DNA of 64,000 nt from Pontivivens nitratireducens (GCF_014235845.1 NZ_JACJUQ010000003.1:218142-282141), one strand, 5' to 3'; positions 25,542-35,795 are shown, counted from the first letter of the stretch. Translations and numbers: made by a program. Notes: generated by a model from the letters alone, not told the origin.

Positions 25542-26030
25542 TCAGATTTCCGTGGCGAGCAGCAGGAGGTAGAAGATCAGCGACACTGATAGCGCCACCC
25601 CGTAGGAGAAAACGCCCTTTGCCGACCAGCTCGCCCAATCGGGGGCCATCGCGCGCATCGCGGGAATCCGACCGACCATGCGGTGGGTCAGCAGACCCGT
25701 CAGCGCCATGATTCCCAGGATACGCATGAAAAACGTCATGTCCGCAGGATCGACGAACAGAAAGACTGCCGCAGCGAATTTGACATCGCCCGCCCCCATC
25801 TGCCCCAGCGCATACAGCACCAGACCGATGGCGAAGACGATGCCCCCCGCCAGCAGGCGCATCGGAATTTCGCTCAGCGGCACCGTCAGCGGCACCACGA
25901 TCACGAAGATCGCGAGCATCGCGATACTGATCCGGTTCGGAATGCGCATGGCGCTGAAATCTGTCCAGACCGCGATCAGCGCGGGAACGGCAACAGCACA
26001 CAGATGAATCAAGGCTATGGTCGGGGTCAT
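25542..26030 (-). CDS. cpaA: A24 prepilin peptidase (TadV/CpaA)
   Basis: A 162-residue polytopic inner-membrane aspartyl protease that cleaves and may N-methylate Flp prepilins. The two catalytic aspartates are visible: D24 in WTDFSAMRIPN and the GAGD motif at 79-82 (QMGAGDVKFAA). The length is that of the minimal peptidase without the methylase domain. The ATG at 26030 overlaps the stop of the preceding TPR gene (ATGA). Confidence 0.9.
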   Translation of the reverse strand: MTPTIALIHLCAVAVPALIAVWTDFSAMRIPNRISIAMLAIFVIVVPLTVPLSEIPMRLLAGGIVFAIGLVLYALGQMGAGDVKFAAAVFLFVDPADMTFFMRILGIMALTGLLTHRMVGRIPAMRAMAPDWASWSAKGVFSYGVALSVSLIFYLLLLATEI

Positions 26031-26875
26031 CTGTTCACGGCACTTTGCAAGGCGGCCAGCTTGTCCGCGGCGGCGGCGAAGTGGCGCGGATGTGTTTCCA
26101 CCGCCAGTTCCAGCAGCCCGCGCGCGATATCGGGCTGATCCTGGCGCAGCGCGACGAGGGCCATGTTGTGATAGATTTGCGCCCGCTCTTCCTCGCTCAA
26201 CGGGACGACGGGCAGGGCGTAGTTGCCCTGCAAGGCCCGCGCGATGGCGAGGTTGTTCTTCGCGCCGAAGCTTTGTGGATCGTAGCGGACGGATTCGGAA
26301 AATTGCCGCGCTGCCCCCACCAGATCGCCGCGCGACATCTTGGATACGCCCCAGTTGTTGAGAATCGGCGCCGGTTGCGAGGTCAGGTTGCGCGCCTTGG
26401 CATAGAAACCGTCCGCCGCGTCCCACCGCTCGTAATTGTCCGCGACAATGGCGTTGAGCTGGTTCCAGCGGTATTCCTCGGCCCCCCCGCGTACGAGCGA
26501 CAATTGTGCTTCGGCGCGGTCCCACTGGTTCAGGCGCACCAGCGATTGTGCATAGGTGATGCGGTCGCGATCCTCCAGATTGCCCTGTTCGTCCAGACGC
26601 TCGAACGCGATGACAGCCTCGTCGTTTCGGTCGGCGCGGGTCAGGCTGATGGCATAGCCCCGCTGGAAATCCAGCCGGTCCGGCTCATCCGCCAGGGAGG
26701 AGCGGAAAAACTGCACCGCCGCCTCCGGCTCCCCGGTGGTCAGCATCAGTTCCGTCAGGTTCACGCTGTCGATTGCGTTGAGCGTCTGCGGCGTCGGGTC
26801 GAAGGGGGCGCGTGGTTCGCACGCGCCCAGGGCCATCACCCCTGCCGTGCCCAAAATCGCCAGTTTGCGTTTCAT
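26027..26875 (-). CDS. TPR-repeat lipoprotein, TadD-like (larger)
   Basis: A 282-residue lipoprotein with lipobox LGAC (C19 in MALGACEP) followed by tetratricopeptide-like helices across most of its length. It corresponds to TadD-type proteins, outer-membrane pilotins that assist secretin assembly in tad systems. It overlaps both neighbours by four bases (ATGA junctions), so its output is tied to the rest of the pilus operon. Which of the two TPR lipoproteins is the true TadD cannot be settled by eye. Confidence 0.82.
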   Translation of the reverse strand: MKRKLAILGTAGVMALGACEPRAPFDPTPQTLNAIDSVNLTELMLTTGEPEAAVQFFRSSLADEPDRLDFQRGYAISLTRADRNDEAVIAFERLDEQGNLEDRDRITYAQSLVRLNQWDRAEAQLSLVRGGAEEYRWNQLNAIVADNYERWDAADGFYAKARNLTSQPAPILNNWGVSKMSRGDLVGAARQFSESVRYDPQSFGAKNNLAIARALQGNYALPVVPLSEEERAQIYHNMALVALRQDQPDIARGLLELAVETHPRHFAAAADKLAALQSAVNR

Positions 26876-27438
26876 TCTGCCTCCCCCTCGCCCAGAAGAT
26901 ACCGGCCTGATCCCTGTCGTACCAGCGTCAAATCCGTCTGTGCGGTGTCAGATACCGGCACGACGTCGCCCTGCAATTCCTCGATCCGGGCCAGATTGGC
27001 GCGGGCGACCTCGTTCGAACCGCTCGACAACGCGAATGCGGTCTGGAAGGCGTTGCGGGCGGTGGCGAGGTCCTGCATGCTCAGGGCGACGACGCCCAGA
27101 TTGTTCCATGCCTCGACCGAGGCGGGTGCCTTATCCACCGCGATCTCCAGAAACCGTTTCGCCGCGCGCAACCGGCCCAGCCGTGCGTTGACGGTCCCCA
27201 GCGCGGCCTCGATCTGTCCTGACGGGCCGGTCTGCCCGCTCGCATAGGCGCGGGTGAAGGCGCGCAGGGCCAGTTCGTACTGCCCCGCCCGCATCAATAA
27301 ATGCCCGGTCGCCAGCGGATCGTCCACCTGATCCACGTCATAGACGGTGGGCATGACACTGCGCATCTGCGGAACCGGCTCCTGCGGCGTGCAGGCGGCC
27401 AGCATGGCCAGCAGGATCAGCACGGCCCTACCCGCCAA
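26872..27438 (-). CDS. tadD: TPR-repeat lipoprotein, TadD-like (smaller)
   Basis: A 188-residue lipoprotein with a short signal and lipobox MLAAC (C16 from the TTG start at 27438), then TPR helices with the typical AWNNLGVVALSMQDLATARNAF pattern spread over two repeats. The TTG overlaps the tadC 3' end by 11 bases; a GTG at 27423 would remove the only positive charge of the signal, so TTG is preferred. Expected at the outer membrane as secretin pilotin. Confidence 0.78.
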   Translation of the reverse strand: MAGRAVLILLAMLAACTPQEPVPQMRSVMPTVYDVDQVDDPLATGHLLMRAGQYELALRAFTRAYASGQTGPSGQIEAALGTVNARLGRLRAAKRFLEIAVDKAPASVEAWNNLGVVALSMQDLATARNAFQTAFALSSGSNEVARANLARIEELQGDVVPVSDTAQTDLTLVRQGSGRYLLGEGEAE

Positions 27439-28438
27439 GGGTGTTCAGGATGTCATAGACCGACGGTCCGACCAGAATGATCAGCAGCGGCGGCACGGTG
27501 AACAGCATCGTGCCCAGGGTCAGTTTCGTGGGCAGGGTGTTGGCCTTCTCCTCCGCCCGCATGACCCGCTTGTCGCGCATTTCCGCGCCATAGACCCGCA
27601 GCGCCGAGGCGATCGACGTGCCGAAGCTGGCGGACTGGATCAGAACGGTGACGAAGCTGGACACGTCCGGCACGCCGCAGCGTTCAGCCATGTCGCGCAG
27701 CACGGTGACGCGGTCCTTGCCTGCGCGCACTTCGTTCGCGACGATCTCGAATTCCTCGGCCAGGGTAGGATAGCCGACGCGGATTTCCTCGGACACGCGC
27801 AGGATCGCCTGATCCAGCGACTGGCCCGCCTCGACGCAGACCAGCATCAGGTCCAGCGCATCGGGAAAGCCGACGGCGATTTCCTCCTGCCGTTCCTGCA
27901 GGCGTTTGGTGACCCAGTAATTCGGCCCCATGTAGCCGATCAGACCGGGGATCGCGACATACATCATCATCTTGGTCAGGTCGGTATTGTCGCCTGCCGT
28001 GATCAGATAAAACACTAGCCCCGTGCCAAGCAGCCCGATGCCCAGCGTCACCCGAAGGAAAAAGAAGGTCGAAACGGCGGAGCGGCTGCGATAGCCCGCG
28101 CGGGTCAGCTTCAGCCGGATTTCCGAGAATTCCTTCTGGTCCTGCGGCTCCAGATACGGCGCGAGCGAGGCCAGACCCCGTGCGCCGAGATCGTGGCGCA
28201 GTTGCAGGCCGGTCTGCTGCCGAACTGGCCGCGTCTTGCCTGGGCGGGACTGCCCGCTATGGCCCCCGTCCTCATGCAGGCGGTCGAGCCGGTCCGCCGG
28301 GCGGCGCAGCGCGATCGGCGCGGCCAGGGCCAGCATCAGCAACATCAGCGCGATGGAGGCATAGAGCGGCCCCAGCGGTCCCAGCGCCGCCTCCAGAAAC
28401 ACGTAAGCCGTGTCGAGCTTGTCGAGCACTGCATTCAT
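27428..28438 (-). CDS. tadC: type II secretion F-domain platform protein TadC
   Basis: A 336-residue inner-membrane protein. Hydrophobic segments lie near residues 20-45, 130-175 and at the C-terminus, with the GspF/TadC cytoplasmic helical domain between them (GFPDALDLMLVCVEAGQSLD and RVYGAEMRDKRVMRAEEKAN). With TadB it forms the membrane platform that the TadA ATPase drives to extrude Flp pilin. It follows tadB with a three-base gap. Confidence 0.9.
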   Translation of the reverse strand: MNAVLDKLDTAYVFLEAALGPLGPLYASIALMLLMLALAAPIALRRPADRLDRLHEDGGHSGQSRPGKTRPVRQQTGLQLRHDLGARGLASLAPYLEPQDQKEFSEIRLKLTRAGYRSRSAVSTFFFLRVTLGIGLLGTGLVFYLITAGDNTDLTKMMMYVAIPGLIGYMGPNYWVTKRLQERQEEIAVGFPDALDLMLVCVEAGQSLDQAILRVSEEIRVGYPTLAEEFEIVANEVRAGKDRVTVLRDMAERCGVPDVSSFVTVLIQSASFGTSIASALRVYGAEMRDKRVMRAEEKANTLPTKLTLGTMLFTVPPLLIILVGPSVYDILNTLGG

Positions 28439-28441
28439 CGG

Positions 28442-29404
28442 TCAGACCTTGATATTGACCATCGCCCGCATGAACAGGACGTTGACCACCAGAAACACAC
28501 CCACGACGATCACCGCCGGGGTAAACAGCGAGGTTTCCTGAACCTCGTCGTAATAATTCGGCTCCACCAACTGGATGATGATGATCGCCAGCAGAGGGAA
28601 GACCGAGAGGAACCAGCCGGACCAGCGAGCCTCGGCCGTGATTGCCTTGACCCGGCGGAACAGCTTGAAGCGTGATCGGATCACAGCCGACAGGCCTGCC
28701 AGAACCTCTGCCAGATTGCCGCCCGACTGCGCCTGAATGCTGACCGCGACCGACAGGAACCGCAAATCCTGGACCGAGATACGCTCCGCCATCCGGGCCA
28801 GCGATTCCGTGATGTCCATGCCGTATGTCGCCTCATCCGCGATGATGCCGAATTCGGTGCCCAGCGGATCGGGCATCTCATGCGCCACGATGGAGACGGA
28901 GGAGGAGAACGGATGCCCCACCCGCAAGGATCGCACGATCAGTTCCACCGCGTCGGGCAATTGTTCCTCGAACAGGGCCATGCGCGCCTTGGCCTTGTTG
29001 TTCAACCAAAGGTAGACCCCGGCGAACCCCATCAGGATCGAAATGCCGATCCGCAGAACCAAAGCCGCGCTGGAGAAGATCGTCAGCAGCACGAAGACCA
29101 TGATCGCCATCATGCCGATGACCAGCACCAGACCGCGCGGCGTGAACGCGATGTTCGCCTGCGCCGCACGTTCGTATAGCGGCGCCATGATCGGGATGCC
29201 GGAATTGCGGCGATGCTGGTCCCGCTCGGCCCGCAGGGTTTCCAGCACGTCCTCGGGGTCCTCACCCTTTTCCAGCAGTTCCAGCCTGCGGTTGACCTTG
29301 CTTTCCAGGCGCACCGACTTGCCGAAGATCAGCAGGTACACCCCCTCGACCATCAGCAGGACGCCGACGAAGATCATGGCATAGATGATCGGCTCGAACG
29401 ACAT
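28442..29404 (-). CDS. tadB: type II secretion F-domain platform protein TadB
   Basis: A 320-residue inner-membrane protein with an N-terminal helix (IIYAMIFVGVLLMVEGVYLL), a central pair of helices around residues 100-135, the GspF-type domain (QLPDAVELIVRSLRVGHPF, ITESLARMAERI) and C-terminal helices. It is the partner of TadC in the pilus platform. The ATG shares one base with the tadA stop (TGATG). Confidence 0.9.
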   Translation of the reverse strand: MSFEPIIYAMIFVGVLLMVEGVYLLIFGKSVRLESKVNRRLELLEKGEDPEDVLETLRAERDQHRRNSGIPIMAPLYERAAQANIAFTPRGLVLVIGMMAIMVFVLLTIFSSAALVLRIGISILMGFAGVYLWLNNKAKARMALFEEQLPDAVELIVRSLRVGHPFSSSVSIVAHEMPDPLGTEFGIIADEATYGMDITESLARMAERISVQDLRFLSVAVSIQAQSGGNLAEVLAGLSAVIRSRFKLFRRVKAITAEARWSGWFLSVFPLLAIIIIQLVEPNYYDEVQETSLFTPAVIVVGVFLVVNVLFMRAMVNIKV

Positions 29405-30891
29405 CAGTCTGTCTTCACAGGTGTGTAGATGGAATTGGGCAGCTCATATCCCCACTGTCTGAACCGGTCCGAGTGGATTGAGCGCAAGCCGGTCGCGGTG
29501 AAATGCCCCAAGATCATGTTATCCGCATCCAGACCGGTCCGCTTGAAGCGGAAGATTTCCTGCATCGACACGATATCCCCCTCCATCCCTGTCAGTTCCG
29601 TTACCGAGACCATTCGGCGCGAACCATCTTGTAGACGACTGACCTGTACCACCAGGTTAACGGCCGCGGCGATTTGCGCGCGGCTGGCGCTCATCGGCAT
29701 TTCCACGCCGGTCATCGCGATCATGTTTTCCAGACGGCTGATCGCGTCACGGGATGAGTTCGCGTGGATCGTCGTCATCGACCCGTCGTGGCCGGTGTTC
29801 ATGGCCTGCAACATGTCGATCACCTCGTCGCCGCGGGTTTCACCCACGATGATCCGGTCCGGACGCATCCGCAGGGCGTTGCGCAGCAGGTCGCGCTGCG
29901 TGACCTCGCCGCGCCCCTCGACATTGGGGGGGCGGCTTTCCATGCGGCCGATATGGACCTGTTGCAGTTGCAGTTCGGCGGTGTCCTCGATGGTCACGAT
30001 CCGCTCTGAATTGTCGATGAACGAGGACAGGGCGTTCAATGTTGTCGTCTTGCCCGAACCCGTACCGCCCGACACGATGATGTTCAGCCGGCACGACACG
30101 GCAGCTTGCAGATAGGCGGCCATTTCCTCGGTGAAGGCGCCGAAGTCGATCAGCTCGTCGATGCTCAGCTTTTCCTTGGAAAATTTACGAATCGACACCA
30201 GCGGGCCATCCACGGCGCAGGGCGGGACCAGCGCGTTGAAGCGTGATCCGTCCGACAGGCGCGCATCGACATAGGGGTTCGATTCATCGACCCGCCGGCC
30301 CACGGCGCTGACGATCTTGTCGATGACCCGCAGCAGGTGCTTCTCATCCTTGAAGACGGTATCGGTCAGTTGCAGCTTGCCCTTCCTCTCGACGAAGACT
30401 TGACGGTGCGAGTTCACGAGGATGTCGTTGACGGTCGGATCCTTCAGCAGCGGTTCCAGCGGGCCCAGGCCCGTCACCTCGTCATACAGATCGTTGTTGA
30501 GCTGCTCGACCTCGGCCGCGTTCAGGACGATGCCCTGTTCGCGCAGCCCCTCGCGGCTGATCGCGCTGATCTCACGCCGCAGATCGCCCTCGCTGACCTT
30601 GTCGAGCACGGCGAGGTTCAGGGTTTCGAGCAACCGCCGGTGCAGTTCCATGCGGATGTCGAGCAGGCGGGCGCGGCGCTTGGCATCCCGTTCCTTCTCC
30701 GCGATCTGCGCCGCCGTTTCGGGCTGGGCCTTGCTCAATTTCGGTGATGGTGTCGTGGCGACCGCAGGCGGGGCGCTGCCAGTTGCCGCAACCCCGGACT
30801 TCTCCAAAGCCGGTGAGTCCTGAGGGCGGGGCGAGGGTTGTGCAGCCCGCTGACCCGGTTTTTGCCCCGGCTTCTGATAACGTGAAAACAA
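29404..30891 (-). CDS. tadA: pilus assembly ATPase TadA/CpaF
   Basis: A 495-residue cytoplasmic secretion ATPase. A basic/proline-rich N-terminus of about 70 residues precedes the CpaF N-domain. Walker A is GGTGSGKT (275-282), followed by the Asp box (IEDTAELQL), Walker B ([11 protein letters not shown]) and the His box ([11 protein letters not shown]). A hexamer of it powers Flp pilus extension. The chosen TTG start at 30891 has GAGGGG upstream; there is no ATG that keeps the ribosome-binding site. The gene follows cpaE after 50 bases. Confidence 0.93.
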   Translation of the reverse strand: MFSRYQKPGQKPGQRAAQPSPRPQDSPALEKSGVAATGSAPPAVATTPSPKLSKAQPETAAQIAEKERDAKRRARLLDIRMELHRRLLETLNLAVLDKVSEGDLRREISAISREGLREQGIVLNAAEVEQLNNDLYDEVTGLGPLEPLLKDPTVNDILVNSHRQVFVERKGKLQLTDTVFKDEKHLLRVIDKIVSAVGRRVDESNPYVDARLSDGSRFNALVPPCAVDGPLVSIRKFSKEKLSIDELIDFGAFTEEMAAYLQAAVSCRLNIIVSGGTGSGKTTTLNALSSFIDNSERIVTIEDTAELQLQQVHIGRMESRPPNVEGRGEVTQRDLLRNALRMRPDRIIVGETRGDEVIDMLQAMNTGHDGSMTTIHANSSRDAISRLENMIAMTGVEMPMSASRAQIAAAVNLVVQVSRLQDGSRRMVSVTELTGMEGDIVSMQEIFRFKRTGLDADNMILGHFTATGLRSIHSDRFRQWGYELPNSIYTPVKTD

Positions 30892-30941
30892 TGCCGTACC
30901 CCCCTCAACCTCGTCCCGACGTCCCGGCCGGGCTGCGATCC

Positions 30942-32156
30942 TCAGATCGCGTCTGCCTGCTGTTTCTCGGCCAATTCGGCCAGCGACCCTGCAATTTTGC
31001 GCACTTCCTTGCGCAAGGCATTGCCGGAAGCGCCCTCCGCGAGTGGCACACCCTGATCGGCGGCGTTCACCACGGCCTTGCCGCCATCGGGCAACATGAC
31101 ATTGTATTCGATGCCCAGCGATTCCGCCATGCGCTTGACGCGCCCCTTGCCGCCTCCGGTCAGGCCGCCGGGGGCGCGGTTCATCACGTATTGCACCTTC
31201 TCCAACGGCAGGTCCTCGGCCTTCAGCGCGCGCAGGAACCGCAGCATGTTCTGGGCGCAGCGCATGTCCAGCTCCATCACGGCGAAATAGGTCTCCGCCA
31301 TCTCCAGAACGACGCTGGTCCATCCCACCAGAACCGAAGGCATGTCCACGATGACGAAATCATGGGTTGTGGCCGCCACATCCAGAATGCGGCGAATATC
31401 CTCGTTTTCCACGATCTCGAAGGGAACCGTATCGGGCGGGGCGGTCAGGACGGACAGCTTCTTGCCATAGGTCACCATCGCATCGCCGATCGCGGTCCTG
31501 TCCTGCCCCTGTGGTTCGGTCAGCAACTGCATCGTCGCCTCGCGCCGGGCCAGATCCAGATAAGTCGCGACCGAGCCGAATTGCAGGTTCAGATCAATGA
31601 TACAGACCTTGCGCGAGACCTTGCGCGGGGTCTGCGCCATCTCCCATGCCAGATTGACGGCCAGGGTCGTGGCCCCGACGCCGCCCGCGATGCCCTGCAC
31701 CGGCAGGATCATCCCGCGCCGCGCCGACATATCGCCGACATGTGCGGGCTGATGCGACGCCACGCGCATCTTTTCCAGAGTCTCCGCCAGCACGCCCTCA
31801 GGCATCGGGTAGGGTGTGAATTCGTCCGCGCCGGCACGCACCAACCTGTGCAAGGCTGTCGCCGTCAGTTCCTCGACCACCAGCAGCACAGGCAGCCCAC
31901 GGGCCTTCGCCGCCGTCACGATGCCGACATACGGGTCCAGTTCGCCCTCATCCGCACGCTGCACGGCCAGGATCACGCATTCCGCCGCATCGGGGTCCAG
32001 GCCCGCGATCTGTGTGAGCGCATCGTCCAGGCCCGCGCCCAGCCAGCCTTGGCCATATTCACTGTCCAGATCCTCGATCAACAGATCGAACTGATCCATC
32101 TCCCGCGCGATGGCGAGGGCATCTGGTGTCGCCGGCTTTTTTCTGAGTAGCGCCAT
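30942..32156 (-). CDS. cpaE: TadZ/CpaE pilus localisation ATPase
   Basis: A 404-residue cytoplasmic protein: an N-terminal receiver-like domain (residues 1-140) without typical phosphorylation residues, then a ParA/MinD-like domain. Its P-loop reads AGGVGATT (157-164), lacking the Walker lysines, which is common in TadZ/CpaE. DLNLQFGSVATYLDL and the downstream DMPS segment follow. TadZ proteins place the pilus machine at the cell pole. The gene lies 17 bases after the second tadE. Confidence 0.9.
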   Translation of the reverse strand: MALLRKKPATPDALAIAREMDQFDLLIEDLDSEYGQGWLGAGLDDALTQIAGLDPDAAECVILAVQRADEGELDPYVGIVTAAKARGLPVLLVVEELTATALHRLVRAGADEFTPYPMPEGVLAETLEKMRVASHQPAHVGDMSARRGMILPVQGIAGGVGATTLAVNLAWEMAQTPRKVSRKVCIIDLNLQFGSVATYLDLARREATMQLLTEPQGQDRTAIGDAMVTYGKKLSVLTAPPDTVPFEIVENEDIRRILDVAATTHDFVIVDMPSVLVGWTSVVLEMAETYFAVMELDMRCAQNMLRFLRALKAEDLPLEKVQYVMNRAPGGLTGGGKGRVKRMAESLGIEYNVMLPDGGKAVVNAADQGVPLAEGASGNALRKEVRKIAGSLAELAEKQQADAI

Positions 32157-32173
32157 TCCGGATCTTACCGCCC

Positions 32174-32815
32174 TTAGTTGCTGAGGTCTTCGGCCACGAT
32201 CGTGGCGAGGATCTCGGGAATTTCGAACTCGACCGTCGTGTCGAACATTCGCAGAATCATCGGCATGGATTGCGGGCTGACGGCCAGAACGATCAGCGGC
32301 ACATATGCCTGCCCGGCAGAGCCCAGATTTACATCCTCATATGCGATCGCGAAATCCTCCAGCTCCATCGAATAGGCGAAGCGGTCGACCTCATCGTAGA
32401 TCAGCTTGAATCGGGTGAGATCGCAATCGCTGTCGGGCATGCTGCCATCCTCACCCGGGATGAAGGCGGAGCCGTTGCACACTTTCGTCGGGATCGGTTC
32501 ACACGCGCCCAGATAGCAGGCATCGCCCGCATTTGCCCCTGCCGCGACGTCGCGATTTATCACCCGTGTGCCCAGACCGGTCTGCACCGTCAGCGACGTG
32601 GATACCGGCGGTGTGACAGCCGCGAGGCGTGCTGCCATCTCCAACCCCTTTTGCGCGCTCAACGCCCAATGATACGCGATGGAGACCTGAACAATCAGCA
32701 GAATCAACAGGATCAGCGGTATGAACACGATCACGAATTCCAGCGACGCGGCCCCCCGGTCCCGTCTGACGAACCGACGAGCAGCGCGATGCGCATTTGC
32801 CAACAGGCGCGTCAT
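32174..32815 (-). CDS. TadE-family pseudopilin (second)
   Basis: A 213-residue protein with a basic leader, then RGAASLEFVIVFIPLILLIL, the prepilin-like G-A-x-x-x-E cleavage site and hydrophobic helix of TadE proteins. The periplasmic remainder has several cysteines. It overlaps the upstream tadE by four bases (ATGA). TadE/TadF minor pseudopilins are processed by the TadV peptidase and assist Flp pilus assembly. Unlike many loci, no TadG with a von Willebrand domain is present here. Confidence 0.85.
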   Translation of the reverse strand: MTRLLANAHRAARRFVRRDRGAASLEFVIVFIPLILLILLIVQVSIAYHWALSAQKGLEMAARLAAVTPPVSTSLTVQTGLGTRVINRDVAAGANAGDACYLGACEPIPTKVCNGSAFIPGEDGSMPDSDCDLTRFKLIYDEVDRFAYSMELEDFAIAYEDVNLGSAGQAYVPLIVLAVSPQSMPMILRMFDTTVEFEIPEILATIVAEDLSN

Positions 32816-33426
32816 TGCGTTCTCGGCCAGTTTTCGGTGGCGGTCATGAAGATACCCTCCGCGAAACTGCGCTGTTCCAACTCGGTGTAATTGTAGACAG
32901 CGACGCCGTTCTCAGTGGTGAATTCGGCGTCCTTGTCCCGCATTCCAATGAACTTGACGAAGGCGAACTCGGCATAGGCCTTGATGGTGATCCGCGTCGA
33001 GGAGGCGGTGGAGACGATGGAGATGGAATCGACAATCGGCTGGCCATTCTCGTTTGTCGCGATCTCACCCCCCGCATTGGTGTGGTATCCGGTGCAGCCC
33101 AGGGGGTCGGTTCCATCCGCCGCGCCATCGAACAGGCTGATCGAATCGCCCATGCGGGTTTCGATTATACCCCGTGCCTTGCACAGGAACTCGTCCGGAA
33201 CGGTGGTTCCGGTCGGGTCCAGCGGCGCACGGCTGATGAACCGCGCGGCATCGCGTGCCGCGACATCCAGCGAATTTCGCGTCTGCATTGCTTGACCATA
33301 CTGTTCCGCAAAGCCGAGCGCAGCCAAGAGAACCGGCAACGTTACGACGAATTCGACGGTAATCGCCCCCTGCGAGTCCCCGAAGAACTTGCGGATGCGG
33401 TCTAAGGTTTTACGCCCCACGCGCAT
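32812..33426 (-). CDS. TadE-family pseudopilin (first)
   Basis: A 204-residue protein with leader GDSQGAITVEFVVTLPVLLA near residues 15-34, the prepilin-type cleavage motif with Glu at +5, and a conserved RNSLDVAARDAARF helix. A minor pseudopilin of the tad system. It is preceded by a 112-base gap after the OmpA-like gene, the largest break inside this half of the operon, so a secondary promoter is possible there, though none is obvious. Confidence 0.85.
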   Translation of the reverse strand: MRVGRKTLDRIRKFFGDSQGAITVEFVVTLPVLLAALGFAEQYGQAMQTRNSLDVAARDAARFISRAPLDPTGTTVPDEFLCKARGIIETRMGDSISLFDGAADGTDPLGCTGYHTNAGGEIATNENGQPIVDSISIVSTASSTRITIKAYAEFAFVKFIGMRDKDAEFTTENGVAVYNYTELEQRSFAEGIFMTATENWPRTQ

Positions 33427-33538
33427 GCCTGTTCCGATCCGTTATGTCCTGTCTGATGACCCTATCAGGAAGCAGACACTTGTAAATATTGCGCGAAGCT
33501 GCGGCGAGGAAATCTTGCGACACTGTTGCGCAAGCGCG

Positions 33539-34183
33539 TTAATCCTGACCGCTATCCCCAGCACCGCCACCACCACCGCCGATCTCAAGCCTATAGACGG
33601 GACGGTCCACATAGGCGTCATAGATCGCGTCGGCGCGTGCTCCGTCGAACTCCCCCCCGGCCAGCTCTATCGCTATGCCAGCCACTCGGGTGACAGCCCG
33701 CCGGTTCAGCACCTCACGCTGGGTCGTGTCGACCACCGGCATCTGTTCGCCGAAGGTGGCAATCGCGTCCAGCCGCTCCCTGCTGATCCCCCGCGAAACG
33801 AGGAAATCCACAGCTGATTCTGCGCGTCGCAGCCCCAGTTGAAGGTTGTAGTTTTCTCCCCCGACCAGATCGGTATGCCCCTCGACCCGCAACCGTGCCT
33901 GCGGCGTCCGGCGCAACCACGCGGCCTGCTGCTCCAGCGTGACCTGCGCCTGCGGGGTGAGCGCCGCACTGTTGAACGCGAAGTTGATGGTATCGTCCAC
34001 CTGACCTGCGAACCGCGCGGACAGTTCCTCGAAACTGGGGCCCGAGACGGCATAGCCGACCTGCACCGCGTTGTTCATTTCGACCGAAGCACCAAAACCG
34101 GGCAGGATGTTACGTTGTGACCCCTGATCGCAGGCAGCCAATCCGGTGACGACAAGAATCAGCCCCAGCTTATTCCAGAACAT
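33539..34183 (-). CDS. OmpA-family peptidoglycan-binding lipoprotein of the tad locus
   Basis: A 214-residue lipoprotein (lipobox LAAC, VVTGLAACDQG) with a C-terminal OmpA domain: FAFNSAALTPQAQ, RVEGHTDLVGGENYNLQLG and RRAESAVDFLV. It ends in a Gly-rich tail. OmpA-like proteins are frequent in roseobacter tad loci and would tether the outer-membrane secretin to peptidoglycan. The ATG at 34183 lies inside the 3' end of the secretin gene (14-base overlap). Confidence 0.85.
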   Translation of the reverse strand: MFWNKLGLILVVTGLAACDQGSQRNILPGFGASVEMNNAVQVGYAVSGPSFEELSARFAGQVDDTINFAFNSAALTPQAQVTLEQQAAWLRRTPQARLRVEGHTDLVGGENYNLQLGLRRAESAVDFLVSRGISRERLDAIATFGEQMPVVDTTQREVLNRRAVTRVAGIAIELAGGEFDGARADAIYDAYVDRPVYRLEIGGGGGGAGDSGQD

Positions 34184-35561
34184 AGCCGTACTCCCCCTCG
34201 AAATCCTGAGCCGCCACGGCATCCGCGCCACCGACTGTCTGCCCCAGCAGAAACAATTCCCGCTCGTTGGGGATTTGCACGCGGTCCGTGGGCAATGAGA
34301 GCAACTGCCCGTCGGTGGGCGACACCAGATAGGGGGTGATCAGAATGACCAACTCGGTTTGCTGCCGTCGATATTCCGTGGATCGGAACAGGGCGCCCAG
34401 AACGGGCAAGTCTCCCAGCAGCGGAACCTGCGAGATCGAGTCGGTGAAATCATCCTGCAAAAGGCCGGCAATGGCGAAACTTTGCCCGTCGCGCATTTCG
34501 ACGGTGGTCTGTGTGCTGCGGGTGCTCAGACCGTTGACCGATATGCCGCCACCGCCGGTCACGGCGATGTCGTTGTTGATCGAACTGACGGTCGCCGCCA
34601 GTTGCAGATTTATCAGATCCTCATCCACCACGGTCGGGGTGAAGGCCAGCTGAATGCCGAACGGTTTGAATTCGACAGATACGGATCCTTCATCATTTAC
34701 GACCGGCACGGGATATTCCCCACCGGCGAGGAATTCCGCCCCCTCCCCGGACAGTGCGACGAGGTTCGGTTCCGCCAACGTGCGCAGCAATCCCTCGGAT
34801 TCCAAGGCGTCGATCGCGATCTCGATCCCGATATCGCCCAGCTGGAACAACGCGCCCAACTGCCCGGCCGAGGATATTCCGACAATAGCATTGTCGTGCC
34901 CGATCAGCGGCGCGGGTGCCGTCGCATTTCCGAACACTCCGACGAAACGACCGTCCGCGTCGGTGATACCCAGGCCCAACCCGAGGTTCTGGGACACGGT
35001 GCGCGATACTTCCGCGAAGCGGACCTTCAGCATCACCTGCTGCGAGCCGCCCACCGTCATCAGATTGGTGACGTTATCGGGGGCGTATTGTTCCGCCAGC
35101 TCCAGCGCCTGACTGACCTTGCGCGCGCCAGAGACCCGCCCCGACAGGACAATGCCGGCGCCTGCGGTGCGCACCTCGATATTCTCACCCGGCAGGATGT
35201 CGGACAGGCGTTCCTTGAATTCCGACAGGTCCGGGGTGACACGGATTTCGACATTCGCGACCAACTGGTTGTCGAGCCCGATCAGCGTCAGCGTCGTGCG
35301 GCCCGGCGCGCGGCCCAGCACATACAGGCTGGAATCGCTCAGCACCGCGACATCGGCAATCCGTGGATTGGCCAGACTCAGTTCACTGATGCCAACACGC
35401 GACTGCAAAACGCTGGCCTGATCGACCGTGACGCTGATCGCCTGTGCGACGGCGCCACGTTGAACGGTCAGAACCGGTTGCTGCTGTGCCCCGGCAACAT
35501 TCGCTGCGAGCACACCTACACTAGCGAGCACACTGGCCCGAATCAGCTTTCTCAAGCGCAT
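34170..35561 (-). CDS. cpaC: Flp pilus outer-membrane secretin RcpA/CpaC
   Basis: A 463-residue exported protein: signal peptide (MRLRKLIRASVLASVGVLAANVAGA, residues 1-25, given here in two parts by eye), an N-terminal pilus-assembly domain, a BON-like segment (VLSGRVSGARKVSQALELA) and a C-terminal secretin domain with VPLLGDLPVLGALFRS and ELVILITPYLV. It forms the outer-membrane pore for the Flp pilus. The ATG at 35561 gives the signal peptide. A gap of 234 bases separates it from cpaB. Confidence 0.92.
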   Translation of the reverse strand: MRLRKLIRASVLASVGVLAANVAGAQQQPVLTVQRGAVAQAISVTVDQASVLQSRVGISELSLANPRIADVAVLSDSSLYVLGRAPGRTTLTLIGLDNQLVANVEIRVTPDLSEFKERLSDILPGENIEVRTAGAGIVLSGRVSGARKVSQALELAEQYAPDNVTNLMTVGGSQQVMLKVRFAEVSRTVSQNLGLGLGITDADGRFVGVFGNATAPAPLIGHDNAIVGISSAGQLGALFQLGDIGIEIAIDALESEGLLRTLAEPNLVALSGEGAEFLAGGEYPVPVVNDEGSVSVEFKPFGIQLAFTPTVVDEDLINLQLAATVSSINNDIAVTGGGGISVNGLSTRSTQTTVEMRDGQSFAIAGLLQDDFTDSISQVPLLGDLPVLGALFRSTEYRRQQTELVILITPYLVSPTDGQLLSLPTDRVQIPNERELFLLGQTVGGADAVAAQDFEGEYGYVLE

Positions 35562-35795
35562 GTTGCCGAAATCTCCTGACCCACAACCTCTGGTAACCGC
35601 ACCTCTGCCGGGAGCGCTTGCTACTGATCCTGCCTGAAATCGGAAAAAACGCAAGAATCAAGGGCTTGTAAGGCGGTGCTATTATGGGATTTCAGCAACA
35701 GATCCGTGTCCATATAGCGTCAGCATGACGCAGACCTCCCGGGAAAGTGCTTTTTTCCCAGATGCTTGCTCGATTTTACTTGTATAGGCCATAAA